Assembly (NCBI RefSeq): GCF_017995835.1
Contig: NZ_JAGOID010000020.1
Location: 1-38,556 of the forward strand
From: Amaricoccus sp.
GTDB taxonomy: Bacteria > Pseudomonadota > Alphaproteobacteria > Rhodobacterales > Rhodobacteraceae
Length of the DNA stretch: 38,556 bases
Direction of reading: 5' to 3'
The notes below the pieces were generated by a model. That model did no database searches, had not been told where the DNA came from, and worked only from the letters and a program-made list of their open reading frames with translations. Within the stretch, counting starts at the first letter, position 1; the number at the start of each line of letters is the position of its first letter. A program made the translations under genes and the position numbers. This document shows, in pieces, positions 22,239 through 30,471 of this stretch.

Positions 22239-22868
22239 ATGGTCGGGCGCATCATCGAGACGGACGCGGACGTCGCGGAAGGGGCGGCCTGGCTCGCCGC
22301 GCGCGAGCCGTCCTTCGCACGGGCTCTGGCCGCCACGGGCCCGCTTCCCCTGCGCCGCCGCCCCGACGGGTTCGAGACGCTGTTTTCCGCGGTCGTGAGC
22401 CAGCAGGTGTCGACGGCCTCGGCCGCGGCGATCTGGCGGCGGCTCGAGATGATCGGCGCGACGCGGCCCGAGGGTCTGCGGGCGTCGAGCGACGAGGCGC
22501 TGCGGGCGGCCGGATTGTCGCGGCAGAAGATCGCCTATGGCCGGGGGTTGGCGGAAGGAGGCGTCGATTTCGACGCGTTGCGCGCGATGCCGGACGTCGA
22601 GGTGGTGGCGGCGCTGGTGCGGCTGAAGGGGGTCGGGGTCTGGACGGCGGAGGTCTACGCGATGTTCAGTCTCGGGCGGGCCGATGTGTTCGCGCCGGGC
22701 GATCTCGCGTTGCAGGAGGCGGCGCGGCTGGTCTTTGAGTTGCCTGCGCGGCCGCGGGAGCGAGAGCTGCGCGAGATGAGCCTCGAATGGTCGCCATGGC
22801 GCGGCGTGGCGGCGCGGCTCCTCTGGGCATATTACCGGGTCGCGAACGGCCGCGAAGGGGTCCGGTAG
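22239..22868 (+). CDS. DNA-3-methyladenine glycosylase II (AlkA/HhH-GPD family)
   Basis: This base-excision repair glycosylase of 209 residues removes alkylated purines from DNA. The helix-hairpin-helix LKGVGVWTAEVYAMF (129-143) and the catalytic Asp155 in VFAPGDLALQ are clear, and FSAVVSQQVSTASAAAIWRRL (49-69) is the typical first helical region. It lacks the N-terminal domain of E. coli AlkA, as usual for short alphaproteobacterial forms. It is divergent from the MFS gene; no GAAC-N7-GAAC box was seen in that gap. Confidence 0.9.
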   Translation: MVGRIIETDADVAEGAAWLAAREPSFARALAATGPLPLRRRPDGFETLFSAVVSQQVSTASAAAIWRRLEMIGATRPEGLRASSDEALRAAGLSRQKIAYGRGLAEGGVDFDALRAMPDVEVVAALVRLKGVGVWTAEVYAMFSLGRADVFAPGDLALQEAARLVFELPARPRERELREMSLEWSPWRGVAARLLWAYYRVANGREGVR

Positions 22869-22989
22869 CGCGGGCAGCGGCACGACGTCGCACGTCATAA
22901 TGCGATGATGTTGCTGCAGTTTTCCGACACGCTTGCGGCGGCGAGGGATTGTCCATAACACCGCACGGCAAGAAGCCGAGGGGCAGGAC

Positions 22990-23652
22990 ATGACCAAGCT
23001 GACCGGGCCGTCGCGGCCCGCCGCTTCCGGGAAGGCGACGAGCCAGGTGATCTTCCTCCACGGCTACGGGGCCGACGGCGAGGATCTGGTCGGGCTCGCC
23101 GGGCCGCTCGCGCCGCACCTGCCCGACACGCGCTTCTTCGCGCCGAACGCGCCGGAGCGCTGCCTGAACAATCCCATGGGCTACCAGTGGTTTCCGATCC
23201 CCTGGCTCGACGGGTCGGATCCGGCGGCGGCGGCCGTGGCCGCCGGGCGGGCGTTCGCGGCGCTCGACGCCTGGCTCGACTCGGTGACGTCGGAGGAGAT
23301 CGGACCCGGGCGAACCGCGCTCTTCGGTTTCTCGCAGGGGACCATGATGGCGTTGCAGGTCGGGCTGCGGCGCAGGGTCGCGCTTGCGGGGATCGTCGGC
23401 TTCTCGGGGCGGCTCCTGCGGCCGGAGAAGCTCGCCGCCGAGATCGTCACGAAACCGCCGGTGCTGCTGGTGCACGGGGACGAGGATCCGATGGTGCCGG
23501 TGGCGAGTCTCGCCGAGGCGTCGGAGGCGCTGCGCGCTGCCGGCGTCGAGACGGCGACGCATGTTTCGCGCGGCGTAGGGCACGGAATCGCCCCGGACGG
23601 GCTCGGCCTTGCGGTCGGGCTCCTGCGCCGCGTCCTGGGGGCCGAGGGCTAG
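22990..23652 (+). CDS. Phospholipase/carboxylesterase family alpha/beta hydrolase
   Basis: The 220-residue hydrolase of the LysoPL/carboxylesterase (YpfH-like) family has a complete triad: Ser115 in GFSQG, Asp166 in HGDEDPMVP and His198 in GVGHGI. VIFLHGYGADGEDL (20-33) forms the oxyanion-hole region. Substrates are probably short-chain acyl esters or lysophospholipids. ATG 22990 follows a GAGGGG/CAGGA stretch; the frame back to 22933 adds a non-homologous Arg-rich leader. The 121-bp gap after the glycosylase gene contains a CATAAT that could be a -10. Confidence 0.88.
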   Translation: MTKLTGPSRPAASGKATSQVIFLHGYGADGEDLVGLAGPLAPHLPDTRFFAPNAPERCLNNPMGYQWFPIPWLDGSDPAAAAVAAGRAFAALDAWLDSVTSEEIGPGRTALFGFSQGTMMALQVGLRRRVALAGIVGFSGRLLRPEKLAAEIVTKPPVLLVHGDEDPMVPVASLAEASEALRAAGVETATHVSRGVGHGIAPDGLGLAVGLLRRVLGAEG

Positions 23653-23693
23653 GTCCGCCCGGGGCGCGCGCGGGGCAGGGCGGAAGGGCGGCC

Positions 23694-23712
23694 GTCCCGC
23701 GGCGTGCGGGAC
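23694..23712. terminator. Hairpin after the esterase gene
   Basis: A 7-bp stem, GTCCCGC / GCGGGAC with loop GGCGT, starts 42 bases past the stop. No T-run follows. It may be a weak or factor-assisted terminator before the HNH gene. Confidence 0.35.
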
Positions 23713-23877
23713 AGGCGCGCCGTCACATTTCCGCCGTCGCGGCGAGCTAGCCTGGCGGAGCCCGTCGCGGCGCGCGCTTGATCTTGAGGCTTGCGAGTCA
23801 TGGCCGGCGAGATATAGTTGGAATTGACGTTGCGCATTGCAGCATGCTGTGGCGCGGCGTCCGGCCAGGGAGCGGCG

Positions 23878-24465
23878 ATGCTGCAAGCGACCCACATGCC
23901 GAGCTTCGTGCGGAGCCCTGCCGGCCTCCGCGACCATCCTGCGCTGGTCCTGAACGCCGACTTCCGCCCGCTGAGCTACCTGCCGCTGTCGCTCTGGCCA
24001 TGGCAGGAGGCGGTCAAGGCCGCGGTGCTCGACAGGGTCGTCGTGGTGGCGGAGTACGACGCGGTGGTGCGCTCCCCCTCGGTGGTGTTCCGAATACCAT
24101 CGGTGGTGGTTCTCAAGGACTACATAAAGCCGGTAAGAACCACCGCCTTCACCAGGTTCAATCTGTTTCTGAGAGACGAGTTCACCTGCCAGTATTGCGG
24201 CGCCAAGGACCACCTGACCTTCGATCATGTCGTCCCGCGCTCGAACGGGGGCCGCACCATCTGGGAGAACGTCGTGGCGTCCTGTGGACCCTGCAACCTG
24301 CACAAGGGCGCGCGGACGCTGCGGCAGGCAGGGCTGACCCTGCGGCGCAAGCCGGTTCGGCCGACGCCGGAGCAGTTGCAGAACGTCGGGCGAAAATTCC
24401 CGCCCAACCATCTTCACGAGAGCTGGATGGACTATCTCTACTGGGACGCCGAGCTCGAGGCGTAG
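23878..24465 (+). CDS. HNH endonuclease-domain protein (COG1403 type)
   Basis: The 195-residue protein has an N-terminal alpha/beta part ('ALVLNADFRPLSYLPLSLWPWQEAVKAAVLDRVVVVAEYD') typical of chromosomally conserved HNH proteins. A C-terminal HNH module has CQYC (Cys104, Cys107), FDHVVPRSNGG (Asp116-His117), ENVVASCGPCN (Asn131, Cys136, Cys139) and Lys143, complete for both zinc and catalytic sites. It is not linked to an intron, phage or restriction system here, so a housekeeping nucleic-acid role is likely. ATG 23878 has GGGAG 5 nt upstream; an in-frame TTG at 23818 is the alternative. It converges on dsbB with a 28-bp overlap. Confidence 0.87.
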   Translation: MLQATHMPSFVRSPAGLRDHPALVLNADFRPLSYLPLSLWPWQEAVKAAVLDRVVVVAEYDAVVRSPSVVFRIPSVVVLKDYIKPVRTTAFTRFNLFLRDEFTCQYCGAKDHLTFDHVVPRSNGGRTIWENVVASCGPCNLHKGARTLRQAGLTLRRKPVRPTPEQLQNVGRKFPPNHLHESWMDYLYWDAELEA

Positions 24466-24911
24466 GCTCGGGCCCAGAGAAGCGCGAGGACGGCGGAGGC
24501 GAGGCCGTTCCAGACGGCCATCGACAGGCCGAGGAAGCTCCAGGCGATCTCGTCGCAGCGCGTCACCGGGGCGTTCAGGATCTGCTGGAGCAGTTGCTCG
24601 GGCGTGAGGCCGGCCACGTCGGGCGCGACACAGGTGGTCGGACCGGTCCACCAGCCCTGCTCGATCCCGGCATGGTAGGCGGCGATCCCGGTCCCGACCA
24701 GCATCGCGAGCGCGCCGAGCATGGCGAGTTCGCGCCGCGGCCAGACGAGGAGCGCGAGACCGAGCGCGACCGCGACGGCGTGCGGCCAGCGTTGCAGGAT
24801 GCAGAGGTGGCAAGGAGCGTAGCCGCCGAAGTGCTGGAAGGCGAAGGCGGCCGCGAGGAGCAGCGCCGAGCCCGCGGCCGCGCCGATCCCGGCGCGCTGG
24901 AGCGGGCTCAT
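24438..24911 (-). CDS. dsbB: Disulfide bond formation protein DsbB
   Basis: This inner-membrane quinone-linked oxidase recharges periplasmic DsbA-type oxidases. The 157-residue product has four membrane helices, the first-loop pair Cys34-His-Leu-Cys37 followed by ILQRWPH, and the second-loop pair Cys94 and Cys119 (TTCVAP...VTRCDE). Both redox pairs are thus intact. ATG 24911 is preferred; the in-frame ATG at 24986 would add an Arg-rich leader without a ribosome site. The gene is divergent from the YpfJ-like protein. Confidence 0.9.
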   Translation of the reverse strand: MSPLQRAGIGAAAGSALLLAAAFAFQHFGGYAPCHLCILQRWPHAVAVALGLALLVWPRRELAMLGALAMLVGTGIAAYHAGIEQGWWTGPTTCVAPDVAGLTPEQLLQQILNAPVTRCDEIAWSFLGLSMAVWNGLASAVLALLWARAYASSSASQ

Positions 24912-25026
24912 CTCGCGCCCCCGGCGATGGGTTCGGGTAACACGTCCTTCACGCCTCCGGCCGACAAGGTTGGCGTCAAGCATCATGGCGTGGGGGCGGG
25001 GTCAAGGCCGCCCGGGAGGGAGACAG

Positions 25027-25731
25027 GTGGCCGAGACGCGAACTCCCCGGCTCCTCGGGCTCGGGTTCCGGCTCCTTGCGCTGACGGCGGCGAGCGTCGG
25101 GTTCGCGGCGGTCTGGTCGGGGCGGGCGGAGCCGGAGGCGGGGCCGCTCTCGTCGGAGCGCGCCGGGGTGGCGGCGGCGCTGTCCGAGGCGGCGGCGGCG
25201 GAGGCGGGCACGGTCTTGCGGGAGCGGATCCGCGTCGAGCGGAATCTCGAAGTGGCGCCGACGCAACTCCGGCTGTTCTCGCGGGCGGCCCCCAACCCCT
25301 GCACGGGCGGCGCGGCGACCGCCGGGGCGTTCTACTGCGCCGAGGTGCGGATGCTTGCGATCGACCTCGCCACCCTCGACGGGATCCGGGCGCGGATGCG
25401 GCGGGACGGCGAGGCGGCGGTGGCGTTGTTCGCCGGGCGCGCCGCGGCGGCGCCGGCGCAGGAGGCGCTCGGGACGGACGCGGGCACGGCGCGCGAGCAG
25501 GCGGCTGCGGGAGATTGCCTGGCCGGAGTCTGGGCGGCGCGCTCGGGGCTGCGGGGCGTGTCGCCGGAGGTCTACGGGCGGACGCTGGTCGCGGCGGCGG
25601 AGGCGGTGCAGGCGGCGTCGCGGGGCGCGGCCGTGGACGCGGCGCTGTTCGCGCCGGGGGCGGAGGGGGCGCGCAAGGCCGCCTTCGCCCGGGGCCTCGC
25701 CGCGGGGACGATCGCGAGTTGCGCGTCGTGA
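25027..25731 (+). CDS. Catalytically dead YpfJ-type neutral zinc metallopeptidase homologue
   Basis: The 234-residue protein with an N-terminal membrane anchor or signal (about 8-30) aligns along its length with YpfJ (PF04228). PTQLRLFSR...PCTGG...GAFYCAEVRMLAIDL matches 'PKLVMYRG...GCGAG...GPFYCPADGTVYIDL', GDCLAGVWAARSG matches 'ADCFAGVWGH', and AFARGLAAGTIASC matches 'WFKRGFDSGDPAQC'. Where YpfJ has HEVGHH this protein has AGRAAAA (about 136-142). The third ligand Glu is also replaced by Ala (159). It therefore cannot bind zinc in the usual way and is a pseudoenzyme, with structural Cys residues kept. GTG 25027 has GGGAGG 7 nt upstream. It converges on the DUF2282-like gene 4 bp away. Confidence 0.75.
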   Translation: MAETRTPRLLGLGFRLLALTAASVGFAAVWSGRAEPEAGPLSSERAGVAAALSEAAAAEAGTVLRERIRVERNLEVAPTQLRLFSRAAPNPCTGGAATAGAFYCAEVRMLAIDLATLDGIRARMRRDGEAAVALFAGRAAAAPAQEALGTDAGTAREQAAAGDCLAGVWAARSGLRGVSPEVYGRTLVAAAEAVQAASRGAAVDAALFAPGAEGARKAAFARGLAAGTIASCAS

Positions 25732-25735
25732 CGGG

Positions 25736-26014
25736 TCAGGGCAGGTCGCGCTCGAGCGGCAGGTAGGCGCCGCGGCGCGGCGTGCCGTCGGCCTGCGGCG
25801 GCAGCGGCAGGATCGCGCAGCGCCCGGCCGGCGTCCAGGTCCAGGCGTCCCCCTGGTAGTCGATCGTCGCGCCGCCCGGCGTCTCCGCTTCGCCGATTCC
25901 GTCGTTGCGGCCGGCAGGCGAGACGCCGTAGCAGCGTTCGGACTGCTGCGCCTGCGCCTGCGGGGCGAGGGCGAGCGCGAGGAGGACGAGGGCGGCGTGG
26001 CGGCTGTCGGGCAT
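25736..26014 (-). CDS. Periplasmic DUF2282-like (bufferin-related) protein lacking internal cysteines
   Basis: The 92-residue secreted protein has a signal peptide ending near AQAQAQ. The mature part starts SERCYGVSPAGRNDGIG...ATIDYQGDAWTWTPAGRC, which follows the DUF2282/BufA pattern 'EKCYGVAKAGxNDCA...CAG...D...W..VPKGTC'. Only the outer cysteines (Cys28 and Cys66) remain; both internal metal-binding cysteines are absent. The usual bufBCD partners are also absent. The C-terminus (PLPPQADGTPRRGAYLPL) is Pro-rich. AAGGAG lies 7 nt before the ATG. Metal sequestration as in copper bufferins is doubtful; the family link is moderate. Confidence 0.65.
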   Translation of the reverse strand: MPDSRHAALVLLALALAPQAQAQQSERCYGVSPAGRNDGIGEAETPGGATIDYQGDAWTWTPAGRCAILPLPPQADGTPRRGAYLPLERDLP

Positions 26015-26150
26015 TGTGGGGCTCCTTCGCGTCCGCATTTGGCAACTCCCGTTTGGCGCGGCCCGCAATGCCTGGCAAGGCTCGAGGCCCGGCTTTGACG
26101 TGGGGCGCTTTGCCGGTATGGTCGGATCCCGGACGCCAGGGAGGTGCGAC

Positions 26151-26675
26151 TTGGAACTGACAGGCTCGCGGCAGATCGCCGCCGACCGCGCGACAGTCTG
26201 GGCGGCGCTCAACGATCCGGAGGTGCTGAAGGCGGCCATCCCGGGCTGCCAGGAGTTGACGGGAGACCCCGAGAAGGGCTTCGAGGCGACGGTCAAGCAG
26301 AAGGTCGGCCCGGTGAGCGCCACATTCCACGGCGGGGTGCAGCTTTCGAACGTGGCGCCGGGCGAGAGCTACACCATCTCGGGCGAGGGCAAGGGCGGCG
26401 CTGCCGGCTTCGCCAAGGGCTCGGCCGACGTCCGGCTCGCGGACGCTGACGGGGGGACGTTGCTCTCCTACGACGTGAAGGCGCACGTCGGCGGCAAGAT
26501 CGCCCAGCTCGGGGCCCGGCTGATCGACGGCTTCGCGAAGAAGATGGCGGACGGGTTCTTCGAGAGCTTCGCCCGGGCGGTCGAGGGGCCGCCGGAGGGG
26601 GAGCCGGCCGGCGACGGCGAGAGCGGCGAGAAGAAGGCCGGATGGTTCAAGCGGCTGGTCGGCCGCAAGACCTGA
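26151..26675 (+). CDS. CoxG-type SRPBCC (carbon monoxide dehydrogenase subunit G) family protein
   Basis: The 174-residue protein has a START/SRPBCC lipid-binding-like fold (about 1-145). It begins LELTGSRQIAADRATVWAALNDPEVLKAAIPGCQEL, a near-standard CoxG opening, followed by KVGPVSATFHGGVQLSNVAPGESYTISGEGKGG and GGKIAQLGARLIDGFAKKMADGFF. The acidic linker and basic tail GWFKRLVGRKT may contact the membrane. CoxG aids assembly or anchoring of molybdenum hydroxylases, but no cox genes are in the window. The start is TTG 26151, since GGGAGG lies 6 nt upstream and family members begin at 'MELTG'. Confidence 0.88.
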   Translation: MELTGSRQIAADRATVWAALNDPEVLKAAIPGCQELTGDPEKGFEATVKQKVGPVSATFHGGVQLSNVAPGESYTISGEGKGGAAGFAKGSADVRLADADGGTLLSYDVKAHVGGKIAQLGARLIDGFAKKMADGFFESFARAVEGPPEGEPAGDGESGEKKAGWFKRLVGRKT

Positions 26676-26734
26676 CGGGAGGCGTCGCATGGCGGGACGC
26701 TATCCAGCCATCCGATTTCGAGGTGGATGCGCTC

Positions 26735-26756
26735 GCGCGTGAGCGGGCTCGCGCGC
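26735..26756. terminator. Hairpin between converging coxG-like and DUF6489 genes
   Basis: A near-perfect stem, GCGCGTGAGC / GCTCGCGCGC (one T:G pair) around GG, lies in the 85-bp gap between the stops. There is no T-run; bidirectional termination is possible. Confidence 0.4.
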
Positions 26757-26760
26757 GTCG

Positions 26761-26997
26761 TCATTCGCGCTTGGGCGAGCCCATGCGAAGGAAGGCGTCG
26801 TACATCTGCTCGAAGCCCTTGAGGTTCGCCGGCAGCCAGACTCGCAGCATTTCCTCCGGCTGCATGGCGCGAAGGCCGGAGGTCATCCGGTCCTTGATCT
26901 CGGCGAGGAGCTCCTCCTGCATCGGCTTCACGTCGGGGAGGCCGAGGAAGGCGCGCGCCTCTTCGGGGGTGCAGTCGACGTTGACGGTGATCTTCAT
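26761..26997 (-). CDS. DUF6489 family small protein
   Basis: The 78-residue soluble protein begins MKITVNVDCTPEEARAFLGLPDVKPMQEELL and ends in LKGFEQMYDAFLRMG. It is the compact, highly conserved small protein found next to diverse genes in Rhodobacterales and related orders. A short beta-strand is followed by two helices; the 'CTPEEARAFLGLPDV' segment is diagnostic. It may be linked to polyhydroxyalkanoate or envelope biology through its phasin-like helix, but no function is established. GGAGGGAG lies 5 nt before the ATG. Confidence 0.8.
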   Translation of the reverse strand: MKITVNVDCTPEEARAFLGLPDVKPMQEELLAEIKDRMTSGLRAMQPEEMLRVWLPANLKGFEQMYDAFLRMGSPKRE

Positions 26998-27116
26998 CGG
27001 AACTCCCTCCGGCGCGGCGGAAGGCCCGCCTCGGCAGCATCCTAGCCGCGGTCGCGCGCAGGCGACAGGGGGCCGGCCGGGCCCGGCCACGGCTGTCGCG
27101 GTCGCGCAACGATCGG

Positions 27117-27167
27117 TTGACACGACCGTTCGATTCGCGGCAAGACTTCGTTCGAAGCGTTTTGAAC
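27117..27167 (+). promoter_or_regulatory. Promoter and putative LacI-type operator of the sugar ABC operon
   Basis: TTGACA (27117-27122) is a consensus -35; the -10 at 27140-27145 is poor. Around the expected start lies GTTCGAAGCGTTTTGAAC (27150-27167), 7 of 9 pairs symmetric about a central CG, the layout of LacI/GalR-family operators. It overlaps a CTTCG-TT-CGAAG palindrome (27146-27157). The regulator gene is not in the window. Confidence 0.5.
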
Positions 27168-27258
27168 AACAAGAATCGCACAAGACGCCATGAACCCGGC
27201 CCGGCGCTCGCCAGTGCGCACGCCGTGATCGGGACGCCCAGGAGGAGGAACTTCGATC

Positions 27259-28542
27259 ATGTCGACGCCGAGAACGAGACGCCTTGCCCGGCCGTTGCTG
27301 GCTGCGGCGTCGCTTCTCGCCCTTGTGGCCACGTCCGCCCAGGCGGCGCAGGTGAACTTCGTCACCGGCGCGACGGGCAACGCCATCAACGTCTTCAAGG
27401 AGATCTTCAAGGACTGGGAGGCGGCGACCGGCAACACGGTCAACATCGTGCCGATGCCCTCCTCGACCACCGACCAGTTCGCGCAGTATCGCCTGTGGCT
27501 CGCCGCGCAGAACTCCGACATCGACGTCTACATGGTCGACGTGATCTGGGCCCCGCAGCTCGCCGACAATTTCGTCGACCTGACCGAGGCCGCCAAGGAC
27601 ATCGCGCCCACGCATTTCCCCTCGATCATCGAGAGCCAGACCGTCGACGGCAAGCTGGTGGCGCTGCCGATCTTCACCGACGCGCCGGCGCTCTACTACC
27701 GCAAGGACCTGCTGGAGAAGCACGGCGTCGAGGTGCCCAAGACCTGGGAGGAGCTGACCGCGGCCGCCCAGAAGGTCCAGGACGCCGAGCGCGCCGAGGG
27801 CAAGAAGGACCTCTGGGGCTATGTCTGGCAGGGCGCCGCCTACGAGGGCCTGACCTGCAACGCGCTCGAGTGGGTCAAGTCGAACGGCGGCGGGCAGATC
27901 ATCCAGCCCGACGGCTCGATCTCGATCTACAACGACGCCGCCGAGAAGGCGCTCGACACCGCCAAGGGCTGGGTGGGGACGATCTCGCCGCCGGGCGTGC
28001 TCTCCTACATGGAGGAGGAGGCGCGCGGCGTCTGGCAGACCGGCAACGCCGTCTTCATGCGCAACTGGCCCTACGCCTATGCGCTCGGCAACAGCGCGGA
28101 CAGCCCGGTGAAGGATCTGTTCGACGTGGCGCCGCTGCCCTCGGCCGGGGGAGACACAACCTCGGCCGCGACGCTCGGCGGCTGGAACGCCGCGGTCTCG
28201 CGCTTCTCGCCGAACCAGGAGGAGGCGATCTCGCTCGCCACCTTCATGGCCTCGCCGGAGTTCCAGAAGAAGCACGCGCTGATGGCGGCCAACCTGCCGA
28301 CCATCGTCTCGCTCTACGACGACCCGGAGATCGCCGCCGCACAGCCGATCATTCCGCGCTGGAAGGAGATCTTCCTCAACGCGGTTCCGCGCCCGTCGGC
28401 CCCGACCAAGGTCGCCTACAACGAGGTGTCGTCGAAGTTCTGGACTGCGGTGCATCAGACGCTCTCGGGCAACGGCTCCGCCGCCGAGAACCTCGAACTG
28501 CTCGAGGTCGATCTCGACGAGCTGAAGGGCACGGGCTGGTAG
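27259..28542 (+). CDS. Carbohydrate ABC transporter substrate-binding protein (family 1, ThuE/MalE-like)
   Basis: The 427-residue periplasmic binding protein has a signal peptide ending ATSAQA (about residue 29). It belongs to the cluster B/family 1 sugar-binding proteins: FVTGATGNAINVFKEIFKDWEAATGNTVNIV, an IDVYMVDVIWAPQLADNF segment, LPIFTDAPALYYRKDLLEKHGVEVPKTWEEL and GGWNAAVSRFSPNQEEA. It most resembles trehalose/maltose/sucrose (Thu) or alpha-glucoside binders; exact sugar unknown. GGAGGAGGAA lies 8 nt before the ATG. It is the first gene of the operon, behind a regulated promoter, and is followed by a stable hairpin that may keep its mRNA in excess over the permease genes. Confidence 0.9.
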   Translation: MSTPRTRRLARPLLAAASLLALVATSAQAAQVNFVTGATGNAINVFKEIFKDWEAATGNTVNIVPMPSSTTDQFAQYRLWLAAQNSDIDVYMVDVIWAPQLADNFVDLTEAAKDIAPTHFPSIIESQTVDGKLVALPIFTDAPALYYRKDLLEKHGVEVPKTWEELTAAAQKVQDAERAEGKKDLWGYVWQGAAYEGLTCNALEWVKSNGGGQIIQPDGSISIYNDAAEKALDTAKGWVGTISPPGVLSYMEEEARGVWQTGNAVFMRNWPYAYALGNSADSPVKDLFDVAPLPSAGGDTTSAATLGGWNAAVSRFSPNQEEAISLATFMASPEFQKKHALMAANLPTIVSLYDDPEIAAAQPIIPRWKEIFLNAVPRPSAPTKVAYNEVSSKFWTAVHQTLSGNGSAAENLELLEVDLDELKGTGW

Positions 28543-28580
28543 GCCGCCGCCACGACAACGGCGGCGTCTGACCGCCGGAT

Positions 28581-28604
28581 CGCCGGAGGGTCCGCCCTCC
28601 GGCG
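28581..28604. terminator. Intercistronic hairpin after the binding-protein gene
   Basis: A perfect 10-bp stem, CGCCGGAGGG / CCCTCCGGCG with loop TCCG, lies between the binding-protein stop and the first permease. There is no T-run. Such elements in binding-protein operons act as partial terminators or 3' stabilisers, giving more binding protein than permease. Confidence 0.7.
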
Positions 28605-28636
28605 CCTTGACAACGCCGAGACGGGAGGGGATCGAC

Positions 28637-29625
<989 letters not shown>

Positions 29626-29626
<1 letters not shown>

Positions 29627-30453
29627 TGCCTGCCGCAATCAAGACCGCCGCCTTCTATCTTGCCGTCGTGGTGATCGTCGTGGTCGCGGTGTTTCCGTTC
29701 TATTACGCAATCCTGACGAGCTTCAAGACCGGGACTTCGCTCTTCCAGGTCAGCTACTGGCCGACCGAATTCAACTGGCAGAACTATCGCGACGTCCTGT
29801 CGCAGGGCGCCTTCCCGCGCAACATCCTGAACTCGGTGATCGTGGCGACGCTGACGGTGGCCTGCGCGCTGCTGCTCGGGGTCACGGCGTCCTATGCGCT
29901 CGCCCGCGTGCGGTTCCGCGGGCGGACGCTCCTGCTGCTGACCATCCTCGCCGTGTCGATGTTCCCGCAGATCGCGGTGCTCGCCGGTCTCTTCGAGCTG
30001 ATCCGCTTCATCGGCATCTTCAACACGCCCTGGGCGCTGATCCTCAGCTACACGATCTTCACGCTTCCGTTCACCGTCTGGGTGCTTACCACGTTCATGC
30101 GCGACCTGCCGGTCGAGATCGAGGAAGCGGCGATCGTCGACGGGGCGACCCCCTGGGTGATCATCACCAAGGTCTTTCTGCCGCTGATGTGGCCGGCAAT
30201 GGTGACGACGGGGCTTCTCGCCTTCATCGGCGCCTGGAACGAGTTCCTGTTCGCGCTGACCTTCACCTCGTCGAGCACGACGCGGACGGTGCCGGTGGCG
30301 ATCGCGCTCCTCTCGGGCGCGAGCCAGTACGAGACGCCGTGGGGCATCATCATGGCCGCCTCGGTGATCGTGACCGTGCCGCTGATCGTGCTCGTGCTCG
30401 TCTTCCAACGCAAGATCGTGGCTGGCCTGACCGCCGGCGGCGTCAAAGGCTGA
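29626..30453 (+). CDS. Sugar ABC transporter permease (MalG/ThuG-like)
   Basis: The 275-residue permease has six helices: an N-terminal helix AAFYLAVVVIVVVAVFPFYYAILTSFKT, the MalG-type SYALARVRFRGR loop and the EAA motif EEAAIVDGATPWVIITKVFLPLMWPAM. AFIGAWNEFLFALTF near the C-terminus is typical of the family. Its ATG overlaps the TGA of the partner permease. It forms a heterodimer with that protein in the transporter. Confidence 0.92.
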
Positions 30454-30471
30454 TCCGGGGGGCTCCGCGTC

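Noticed and set aside
23878..24465. HNH protein as a homing endonuclease or restriction enzyme
   Set aside because: The N-terminal domain matches the chromosomally conserved COG1403 type. There is no methylase, intron or phage gene nearby.
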